Shown here: positions 1-5,516 of the stretch, piece by piece
How positions within the stretch are numbered: the stretch's first letter is position 1
Layout of the letters: the number at the start of each line of letters is the position of its first letter
Assembly: GCA_014380545.1 (NCBI GenBank)
Contig: JACMJP010000180.1
Location: 1-5,516, forward strand
Direction of reading: 5' to 3'
Source: Chitinophagales bacterium
GTDB lineage: Bacteria; Bacteroidota; Bacteroidia; Chitinophagales; BACL12
DNA length: 5,516 nucleotides
Translations under genes and position numbers: made by a program
Notes under the pieces: model-generated
What the model was told of the DNA's origin: nothing
Database searches by the model: none
Seen by the model: the letters and a program-made list of their open reading frames with translations, nothing else

Positions 1-1626
1 AGTTGTAAATTCGGCAACGTTACTCCATGCGCTAACTAATATAGCACTGCACTGACTGCGCACACGATATTTATAGGTTGTGTTTGCTGCAAGCCCTGTA
101 ATTAATTTTAAATTGGTTGTTGCATTTAATGATATCCAGAGAGGTGATGTGGAAGCACGGTATTGTACTTTGTATTTTAATGCATCTGCAGTCCAGTTTA
201 ATTTTGCTTTATTGGTTGTTATGTTTGTTGCGGATAAACCATGTGGTGCAGCGTCGCAGGGTTCATTTTCTTCAGGGTAAAGTTTTACTATCCAGTAATC
301 AAAGAAATTCGCTGCTCCAATTCTCGGCTCTGTTTTATCTCCCGAAGCAGTTGATCTTGAATGACCACCTACAATAAAACCGCCATCTGTTGTTTGTGCA
401 ACAGTCGCCAATTCGTCATATCCGCCACCACCTATAGTATTTTGCCATTCAATATCGCCTTCATCATTAAGCTTCACCACCCAGTAGTCAGTAAATGTAG
501 TAGATCCGACATTTATTTCAGTTTTATCACCCGATATTTCTGAATGAGAATGACCGCCAATAATATATCCTCCATATGCAATGTTTGCCAGAGATATTAA
601 AATTTCGTCATCACTACCACCAATTGTATTTTGCCATTCAATATTTCCCAGGGCATCTAATTTTAAAACCCAATAATCTCCTTCATTGGCGCCGCCTATA
701 AAGGCCTCATTTTTATCTGCGCTTATTCCTCCTTTTGAACAACCCCCAATAATATATCCTCCATCAATAGTTTCTTCAACAGCCTGTAGCCTTTCCATTT
801 CAGTGCTACCGATTGTATTTTGCCACTCTATATCTCCGAGGGCGTCTAATTTAACAACCCAGTAATCATAGGATCCAATATTGGTTTCAGTTTTGTCGCC
901 GGAGATACCGGATTCTGAAAATCCACCCAGAATATAACCGCCATCTGTTGTTTGTTTAATTTCCTGCAGGTCATCATAGTCATGGCCGCCAATAGTATTC
1001 TGCCATTCAATGATACCGGATCCATTCAGTTTTACTACCCAGTAATCCCAATCTCCGATACTCGCTTCGGTTTTATCACCTGAAATGCCGGATCTGGAAA
1101 TTCCGCCCAGAATATAACCGCCATCTGTAGTTTTGTCAAGTGAACGAAGGTAATCATCTAAGCTTCCACCAATTGTATTCTGCCATACTATCTCTCCGAT
1201 ACTATCAATTTTTATTATCCAGTAATCATAACCAATACTGGCTTCTGTTTTATCACCAGAGAGGTTTGAATCCGAATAACCGCCAAGAATATATCCACCA
1301 TCATCTGTTTGCTGAGTGGATACCGGATAATCCCTCGCTGTACCACCTATATTGTTTTGCCATTCAACTTCGCCTGATGCATCAAGCTTTATGATCCAGT
1401 AGTCATATGTAGAAATATTGTCTTCCGTTTTATCTCCTGAAATGTCAGAATTTGAACTACCTCCAAGTATATATCCGCCATCGGAAGTTTGCTGAACAGA
1501 ATACAGGAGATCATCTGTACTGCCGCCTATCGTATTCTGCCATTCAATTTCAGGTGCACCCTGGGAGAAAGTATTGCAAACTAAAAATAAAAAGAGGATG
1601 GAGCAAATAGTAGATCTTATTTTCAT
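1..1626 (-). CDS. Secreted seven-repeat (probable beta-propeller) protein with fibronectin type III domain, C-terminally cut by window edge
   Basis: The frame stays open from an ATG at 1626-1624 to base 1, giving 542 codons with no stop, so the C-terminus is off-window. Residues 1-23 form a signal peptide: a Lys/Arg start, the hydrophobic core ICSILFLFLVC, and a likely cleavage near NTFSQG. Residues 26-449 are seven tandem units, each with a WQNTIGG-like start, a DGGYILGG core, a SGDKTE turn and a DYWVVKLD end. The unit tryptophans are W29, W89, W148, W208, W268, W331 and W394. Seven beta-rich units of about 60 residues suggest a seven-bladed propeller (inference). After C457 a fibronectin type III domain runs to the edge (LNWTAD, YKVQYR, TTYKYRVRSQC, WSNVAEFTT). 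Such Bacteroidota proteins are often exported by the type IX system through a C-terminal sorting domain, but that part cannot be seen here. The role is unknown; cell-surface or extracellular is the likeliest location. The start is chosen because the signal peptide follows it directly; no ribosome binding site is visible, which is usual in this phylum. Confidence 0.9.
   Translation of the reverse strand, partial: MKIRSTICSILFLFLVCNTFSQGAPEIEWQNTIGGSTDDLLYSVQQTSDGGYILGGSSNSDISGDKTEDNISTYDYWIIKLDASGEVEWQNNIGGTARDYPVSTQQTDDGGYILGGYSDSNLSGDKTEASIGYDYWIIKIDSIGEIVWQNTIGGSLDDYLRSLDKTTDGGYILGGISRSGISGDKTEASIGDWDYWVVKLNGSGIIEWQNTIGGHDYDDLQEIKQTTDGGYILGGFSESGISGDKTETNIGSYDYWVVKLDALGDIEWQNTIGSTEMERLQAVEETIDGGYIIGGCSKGGISADKNEAFIGGANEGDYWVLKLDALGNIEWQNTIGGSDDEILISLANIAYGGYIIGGHSHSEISGDKTEINVGSTTFTDYWVVKLNDEGDIEWQNTIGGGGYDELATVAQTTDGGFIVGGHSRSTASGDKTEPRIGAANFFDYWIVKLYPEENEPCDAAPHGLSATNITTNKAKLNWTADALKYKVQYRASTSPLWISLNATTNLKLITGLAANTTYKYRVRSQCSAILVSAWSNVAEFTT
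280..1551 (-). repeat. Seven in-frame tandem coding repeats of about 180 bp
   Basis: The repeats lie inside the secreted-protein gene. Measured between the conserved Trp codons, the successive steps are 180, 177, 180, 180, 189 and 189 bases, all multiples of three, and the seventh unit is complete. Units 3 and 4 are closest at DNA level: 926-948 and 1106-1128 are identical over 23 bases exactly 180 bases apart, and the surrounding 60-base blocks (901-960 and 1081-1140) match at about 47 positions. Unit 5 is the most diverged: it has IGSTEMER instead of IGG plus an acidic pair, and SADKNEAF instead of SGDKTE. Growth by internal duplication followed by divergence is the simplest reading. Confidence 0.9.
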
Positions 1627-1803
1627 AGTGTAAGGCTTTAGGCTAATAAAGTTATTACATTTTAAAAATAGATCAGCAATGCCAATAAATAAGATAATAC
1701 AATTATAACACTATGCTAATTTATCCTCCCCTATTCAATATTATTCTCGGCGATGGAAATCCAGGTGAAGCACAGGGTAAAACTAAAATTAATAGATATG
1801 AAA

Positions 1804-1895
1804 GCCGGCAAATCCGGAGTTGTGGAATTTAAATATGAAAGGTTGACTGATTTATAAAGATTGTAGTAAAATTTATTTCTCCGGAATTTGCCAGC
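1804..1895. repeat. Imperfect inverted repeat with a 61-base spacer
   Basis: The left arm at 1804-1818 (GCCGGCAAATCCGGA) pairs with the right arm at 1880-1895 (TCCGGAATTTGCCAGC). Fourteen of the 15 left-arm bases pair, with one C/A mismatch and one bulged A. The arms are clearly more GC-rich than the DNA around them. The spacer 1819-1879 is AT-rich and only weakly self-complementary. It lacks a T-run directly after the stem and has a long loop, so it is not a typical terminator. It could be a small non-autonomous repeat element, a structured RNA or a protein-binding site; nothing in the window decides between these. Confidence 0.5.
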
Positions 1896-1944
1896 AATAT
1901 GTAAAATTTATTAGCGGATGCAACCTCTTTAGAATAAGTATCCT

Positions 1945-1979
1945 CATTCCGATTGGAATGCATGTATTTTAAGTCATGC
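1945..1979. other. Two overlapping short hairpins upstream of the lipoprotein gene
   Basis: CATTCC (1945-1950), loop GATT and GGAATG (1955-1960) form a perfect 6-bp stem. It overlaps by one base a second stem, GCATG (1960-1964) with CATGC (1975-1979), which has a 10-base loop. The pair sits about 70-100 bases ahead of the lipoprotein start. The first palindrome is compact enough to be a regulator operator, but short palindromes are frequent by chance in AT-rich DNA. Confidence 0.3.
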
Positions 1980-2046
1980 CACCTCCATTAGACCACACCC
2001 GCCAACGTATAGTTTTATTTTTTTTATATAACCTAATTATTTACAA

Positions 2047-2424
2047 ATGAAACAACCTCTATTGTTACTCCTCCTGCCAAGCACTTTACTTTTTTTATTT
2101 AGTTGCAATAAAGAAAAGGATTACACAAGACATCTTGTGATAGAAAAAGTAGCCCTTTCTGAAGGCAATAATATGATTTTTGAAGACACTTATATGGAAG
2201 TGTATGCGCATCTTGAAGAAGGGCAAATTACTTATACTGCAAAAAGTTTGAAAGACGATGAAGTTGAAATGAGCTTTACTGACGGTGCATTAAAAATTAA
2301 AACTGAGGGAGGTGTCACAACACTTGAAGGTGATGTTTTTTGCAGTTGCACAAAACTGGAGGATGAAGTTTGTACGGGAAAATGGGAATGTAGCGATATA
2401 GCACCTGCAGTAATTGCGAAATAA
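2047..2424 (+). CDS. Small lipoprotein of unknown function with C-terminal four-cysteine cluster
   Basis: The product has 125 residues. Residues 1-19 form a lipoprotein signal peptide with a Leu/Phe-rich core that ends in the lipobox LFSC. C20 is the predicted lipidated cysteine, followed by NKEKD, so the mature protein is membrane-anchored in the periplasm or at the outer membrane. The body is acidic and looks beta-rich (MEVYAHLEEGQITYTAK, EVEMSFTDGALKIKT, VTTLEGDVFCSC). Four further cysteines, C99, C101, C109 and C115, are spaced CxC-x7-C-x5-C near the C-terminus. In an exported protein this suggests two disulphides, though metal binding is possible. I do not recognise the family. No ribosome binding site is visible. 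The start is supported because the signal peptide begins at this Met. The gene stands alone: a divergent gene lies upstream, and a shared terminator and a convergent gene lie downstream. Confidence 0.85.
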   Translation: MKQPLLLLLLPSTLLFLFSCNKEKDYTRHLVIEKVALSEGNNMIFEDTYMEVYAHLEEGQITYTAKSLKDDEVEMSFTDGALKIKTEGGVTTLEGDVFCSCTKLEDEVCTGKWECSDIAPAVIAK

Positions 2425-2436
2425 TTTTATTTAAAA

Positions 2437-2467
2437 AAAGGGAAGAAACTCAACATCTCTTCCCTTT
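2437..2467. terminator. Bidirectional rho-independent-type terminator between convergent genes
   Basis: AAAGGGAAGA (2437-2446) pairs perfectly with TCTTCCCTTT (2458-2467) around an 11-base loop, giving a 10-bp stem. Together with the stem bases there is an A-run from 2433 on the left, which reads as a U-run for the leftward transcript. T-rich sequence (TTTATAATTTTAATTA) follows on the right for the rightward one. The hairpin lies 12 bases after the lipoprotein stop and 21 bases beyond the TPR gene stop, which suits it to end both transcripts. Confidence 0.8.
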
Positions 2468-2488
2468 ATAATTTTAATTAGATATGTT

Positions 2489-3676
2489 TTATTCTCCCAA
2501 AAGAGTTTTCATTTCATTCATCTTATCATAATTTCCGGTCTTCGCATAAATTTCTCTCAACGCCTGTATGGTTGGCACATCGTCTTTATTTGAAGCATGG
2601 GCTTTTTCAAAATATGGTAAAGCGGTTCTGTACAACTCATTTCTTTCTTTTTCAAGTTTCATATAACCTGCCTCATCATCTAAAGGAAGATTGATCATTC
2701 TCTTATTTATTTCAATTGCTGCATTATAATATAAAGCTCCTGCGTTCAGGTTTATTTCAAAACTTTCGGGTTTTAAATTTAATGCATTTTGATATGCTGA
2801 AACTGCTCCGTTAAAATAATTTGCTGAATTTACGGAATCCAATTTCATTAATTCACCATAGGAATTTCCCAAAGCAAAATACAATTCCGGATTATTAGGA
2901 TCAAGCGCAATTGCTTCTTTTAATTTATCAACTATTTCGCCTGCCCGTCCCTGGCTCAAATAAAAGTTTAATTCTGTAATTAGAATAGCTTCATCTTTCG
3001 GGAATGCTGCCCTTCCAGCATTAATGGCTTTTTGCGCAAGTTCAGGCTGACCTTTTTCCATATACATATCAGATAGTGCCTGGTATAAATAGGGCTCATT
3101 GTATTTCATATCAACTAATCTTTGGTAGGTTGATATTGCTTCATCTGTTTTACCTATCTTCTGCGCTGTTAAGCCAATATTGAAAATAGCACCTGTATCT
3201 ATGGGTAAATTCGGATCAATATCCAACTGGAGATTATTTGCTTCAGCTGAATTTGAAAATGCTTTGTACGCTGCTTCAAAATCTTTAGCACTATATGCTG
3301 TTGCTCCATTATTAAAATAACTCATTTGTATAAATTGCAGATCGAGTTTTATTTTCTCTTTGTAATTTTTTGAATCAGACATGGAGAGAGCTGTTTTAAA
3401 ACTCTTTAAAGCTGAATCCACCGGATTTATTACAAGCATTGTAAATTTACCTGAAGGATCTGAAGCAATAGCATTAAATATCTGTCCTCTATAATACCAT
3501 GTTTTTGCTTCATTCATTGTTTTTTCATGCAAAATAGCTGCATTAATAGCGTCTAAAGCCCTGTCATACTCCTGACTTGTATAATAGGATATTGCAGATG
3601 ACACTTTGCTTGATTGCGCAACAACCACATTTAAGGTGAGTAGCAACGCTGAAATAATAATGCTTATTTTTTTCAT
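2489..3676 (-). CDS. Exported tetratricopeptide-repeat (TPR) protein
   Basis: The product has 395 residues. Residues 1-20 form a signal peptide (MKK start, hydrophobic IIISALLLTLNVVVA, likely cut near AQS), so the protein is probably periplasmic or outer-membrane associated. The rest is helical TPR sequence, clearest at residues 23-50 (YYTSQEYDRALDAINAAI), 120-147, 163-190 (GKTDEAISTYQRLV), 194-224, 228-260 (ending in ALDPNN), 263-304 (with an insert before YQNALNLKP) and 366-392. The segment 305-360 is a longer TPR-like pair with a charged insert (YMKLEKERNELYR). TPR arrays bind other proteins; no catalytic domain is present and the partner is unknown. The gene lies 43 bases after gyrA on the same strand with no terminator between them, so co-transcription is likely. 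No Shine-Dalgarno is visible in the AT-rich gap. The start is the Met that directly begins the signal peptide. Resemblance to scaffold or assembly TPR lipoproteins is only general. Confidence 0.9.
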   Translation of the reverse strand: MKKISIIISALLLTLNVVVAQSSKVSSAISYYTSQEYDRALDAINAAILHEKTMNEAKTWYYRGQIFNAIASDPSGKFTMLVINPVDSALKSFKTALSMSDSKNYKEKIKLDLQFIQMSYFNNGATAYSAKDFEAAYKAFSNSAEANNLQLDIDPNLPIDTGAIFNIGLTAQKIGKTDEAISTYQRLVDMKYNEPYLYQALSDMYMEKGQPELAQKAINAGRAAFPKDEAILITELNFYLSQGRAGEIVDKLKEAIALDPNNPELYFALGNSYGELMKLDSVNSANYFNGAVSAYQNALNLKPESFEINLNAGALYYNAAIEINKRMINLPLDDEAGYMKLEKERNELYRTALPYFEKAHASNKDDVPTIQALREIYAKTGNYDKMNEMKTLLGE

Positions 3677-3719
3677 TTTTTAAATTGAAATTTATTGTAG
3701 TTGATTATAAAATTAGTAA

Positions 3720-5516
3720 TTATTCATTATTATCATTACCCGGCTCATCGTTTTCTTCCGGCTTATTCATATCTTCTTCATCCATGTTATTTTCCAGTTC
3801 GTTTTGCGGATTTGTTATGATGTCTATTACCTCTTCTTCTTTATCCACTTTAGCGACAGAAGCAATACTATCTCCACCCTTTAAATTTATTAACCTCACT
3901 CCCTGTGTTGCCCTTCCCATTACTCTCAACTGATCAACCCCCATTCTTATTGTAATACCATTTTCGGTAATTATCATCAGGTCATTTTTATTTGTTACAT
4001 CGAGGATGGCGATCAGGCTGCCTGTTTTTTCAGTGATCTTAATTGTTCTTACTCCTTTTCCTCCCCTGTTCGTTACCCTGTAAACGTCTTCACCATCTTC
4101 AACAATATAACTCCGCTTTCCAAAACCATTTTCACTTACTACTAATATTGTCTTTTCGGCATCGCCCTTCTCGACAGAAATTATACCAACAACCTCATCT
4201 TTTTCATCAGCAAGCTCAACACCCCTTACACCCGCAGCATTTCTTCCCATTGGTCTTACTTTAGCTTCAGGGAAACGGATAGCCCTGCCTGATCTTACGG
4301 CAAGCATTATTTCATGATTGCCATTGGTAAGCAATACACCTAATAAATTATCACCCTCATTAATTGTTATTGCAGCAATTCCATTAGCTCTTGGTCTTGA
4401 AAAGGATTCAACTGTAGTTTTTTTAATGGTTCCTTTCTTAGTGCAGAAAACAATGTAATGCGAATTGATAAATGTTTCATCTTCCAGGTCATGAATATCT
4501 AGATATGCCATTACCTTATCACCCGGAGGAAGATTAATTAAATTTTGAATTGCTCTTCCTTTTGATGTTCTGCTTCCTACCGGAATTTGATAAACAGGCA
4601 GCCAGAAACATTTTCCCTGTTCGGTAAAGAACAACATTGTGTCATGTGTTGAAGCAATAAATATATGTTCAATAAAATCCTCATCTCTTGTATCGCTTCC
4701 CATAAAACCTTTCCCTCCTCTGCCCTGACTTCTGTATTCAGTTGCTGCGGTGCGTTTTATATATCCCATGTGTGAGATAGTGATAACAACATCCTCCTCA
4801 TTAATAATATCTTCAATTGATAATTCACCTTCTGCAGCTATAATTTCTGTTCTTCTTACATCGCCGTATCGTGCCCTTATATCATTCGTTTCATCTATGA
4901 TGATCTGCATCCTTATATCTTCATTAGCCAATATCTCCTGAAGTTTGGCAATCAAGGCTTTAACCTCTTCATATTCCTGTCTTATCTTATCTCTTTCAAG
5001 TCCGGTTAAACGCTGCAAACGCATTTCAAGAATTGCCTTTGCCTGTATATCACTTAACTGGAATTGATTCATTAATCCTTCTTTCGCTTCATCTGGGTTT
5101 TTTGAATTTCGGATCAATGTAATTACTTCATCAAGATGGTCTAACGCAATGAGTAATCCCTCAAGTATATGCGCTCTTTCTTCAGCTTTGCGCAATTCGT
5201 ATTGCGTTCTTCTCACAACAACTTCATGACGGAAATCAACAAAATAACCTATAAGTTGTTTGAGATTTAAAAGTTTTGGCCGGCCGTTTACAAGACAAAT
5301 ATTATTTACCCCATAAGAGGTTTGCAGCTCAGTGAATTTGAATAACTGGTTAAGAACCACACTTGAAACAGCATCTCTCCTGAGTTCATACACTACCCTA
5401 TATCCCTCTCTATTACTTTCATCCCTTATATCTGATATTCCTTCAATTTTCTTTTCATTAATTAACTCCGCAGTTCTTGCAATTAATAATGCTTTATTCA
5501 CCTGGTAAGGGATCTG
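3720..5516 (-). CDS. gyrA: DNA gyrase subunit A, C-terminal 598 residues (5' end beyond right edge)
   Basis: GyrA with GyrB forms the A2B2 type II topoisomerase that introduces negative supercoils using ATP. The frame is open at base 5516 and begins QIPYQVNKALL, which matches the segment near residue 270 of E. coli GyrA. About the first 260-270 residues are therefore missing here, including the winged-helix domain, the catalytic Tyr and the quinolone-resistance region. The GTG at 5501 is the internal Val of IPYQVNKA, not a start. In-window residues about 1-230 complete the breakage-reunion core, with the coiled-coil and C-gate (ILEMRLQRLTGLE). The C-terminal DNA-wrapping beta-pinwheel follows. 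Its GyrA box QGRGGKG at 4707-4727 separates GyrA from ParC, and later blades carry GRAIRF, MGRNAAGVRGVEL and MGRATQGVRLINL. A second box-like NRGGKG lies at 4053-4070. The last 40 or so residues are an acidic, Asn-rich tail. Gyrase acts on DNA in the cytoplasm. The TPR gene follows after 43 bases, probably in the same transcript. Confidence 0.98.
   Translation of the reverse strand, partial: QIPYQVNKALLIARTAELINEKKIEGISDIRDESNREGYRVVYELRRDAVSSVVLNQLFKFTELQTSYGVNNICLVNGRPKLLNLKQLIGYFVDFRHEVVVRRTQYELRKAEERAHILEGLLIALDHLDEVITLIRNSKNPDEAKEGLMNQFQLSDIQAKAILEMRLQRLTGLERDKIRQEYEEVKALIAKLQEILANEDIRMQIIIDETNDIRARYGDVRRTEIIAAEGELSIEDIINEEDVVITISHMGYIKRTAATEYRSQGRGGKGFMGSDTRDEDFIEHIFIASTHDTMLFFTEQGKCFWLPVYQIPVGSRTSKGRAIQNLINLPPGDKVMAYLDIHDLEDETFINSHYIVFCTKKGTIKKTTVESFSRPRANGIAAITINEGDNLLGVLLTNGNHEIMLAVRSGRAIRFPEAKVRPMGRNAAGVRGVELADEKDEVVGIISVEKGDAEKTILVVSENGFGKRSYIVEDGEDVYRVTNRGGKGVRTIKITEKTGSLIAILDVTNKNDLMIITENGITIRMGVDQLRVMGRATQGVRLINLKGGDSIASVAKVDKEEEVIDIITNPQNELENNMDEEDMNKPEENDEPGNDNNE

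Larger units (their letters stand above)
1627..2046. other. Intergenic region between divergent genes, no convincing gene
   Basis: These 420 bases separate the starts of the leftward secreted-protein gene and the rightward lipoprotein gene, so promoters for both should lie here. I found no good match to the Bacteroidota promoter pattern (a TTTG-type -33 box and a TAnnTTTG -7 box). The nearest are TATAATTG on the minus strand for the left gene and TAGTTTTA at 2010-2017 for the right gene. Each has one mismatch and neither has a properly spaced upstream box. A 34-codon frame at 1753-1857 has no recognisable product. The region also contains an imperfect inverted repeat at 1804-1895 and two small hairpins at 1945-1979, listed separately. 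There is no tRNA-like or transposase-like sequence. Confidence 0.7.

Noticed and set aside
80..1394. Several open frames of 60-86 codons on the plus strand opposite the repeat-protein gene
   Set aside because: They overlap each other and lie antisense to a long frame with clear repeats and a signal peptide. Their translations are low-complexity with no domain signs, so they are by-products of the repeat coding sequence.
270..1560. The regular 180-base periodicity as a possible CRISPR array or satellite repeat
   Set aside because: The period is in frame, the units diverge mostly in ways that keep a protein consensus, and there is no short identical repeat with unique spacers.
1660..1740. A possible minus-strand promoter with TATAATTG as the -7 box for the secreted-protein gene
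   Set aside because: It has one mismatch to TAnnTTTG, and the nearest upstream TTG is about 28 bases away, too far for a normal -33 box. In AT-rich DNA this is not better than chance.
1753..1857. A 34-codon frame on the plus strand (MEIQVKHRVKLKLIDMKAGK and onwards) with faint resemblance to the start of small FeoA-type domains
   Set aside because: It is far shorter than any FeoA domain, has no ribosome binding site or continuation after the stop, and overlaps the left arm of the inverted repeat. The resemblance is too weak to call a gene or pseudogene.
3685..4941. Plus-strand open frames opposite gyrA, rich in Ser or His/Leu
   Set aside because: They are antisense to strongly conserved gyrA sequence, and their odd composition is the complement of gyrA codons.
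5499..5501. GTG as the start codon of gyrA
   Set aside because: The frame continues upstream to the edge as QIPYQ, giving the conserved internal GyrA segment IPYQVNKA, so this GTG is an internal valine.

Overview
The window looks like chromosomal DNA of a Bacteroidota bacterium. The evidence is AT-rich DNA, no Shine-Dalgarno sequences ahead of the starts, a secreted repeat protein followed by a fibronectin type III domain, a short lipoprotein with a Bacteroidota-style SCN lipobox, and a DNA gyrase A with an acidic Asn/Glu-rich tail. The genus cannot be fixed from this sequence.

Layout from left to right. (1) Positions 1-1626, minus strand: the first 542 codons of a large secreted protein, with a signal peptide, seven tandem units of about 60 residues (probably a seven-bladed beta-propeller) and a fibronectin type III domain. 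It is open to the left edge, so its C-terminus is outside the window. (2) Positions 1627-2046: a 420-base intergenic region between divergent genes. It holds an imperfect inverted repeat and two small overlapping hairpins but no convincing gene. (3) Positions 2047-2424, plus strand: a small lipoprotein of unknown function with a four-cysteine C-terminal cluster. (4) Positions 2437-2467: a hairpin terminator placed to serve two convergent genes. (5) Positions 2489-3676, minus strand: an exported tetratricopeptide-repeat protein. (6) Positions 3720-5516, minus strand: the C-terminal 598 residues of DNA gyrase subunit A, whose N-terminus lies beyond the right edge.

gyrA and the TPR gene are co-oriented with a 43-base gap, and the only clear terminator follows the TPR gene, so they probably share a transcript. 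The lipoprotein gene converges on that unit and the repeat-protein gene diverges from the lipoprotein gene, so each is probably transcribed alone. Only gyrase has a function that can be assigned with certainty. I see no defence system, CRISPR array, transposase, tRNA or rRNA. The window is mostly ordinary chromosome, and its most distinctive item is the repeat protein at the left end.
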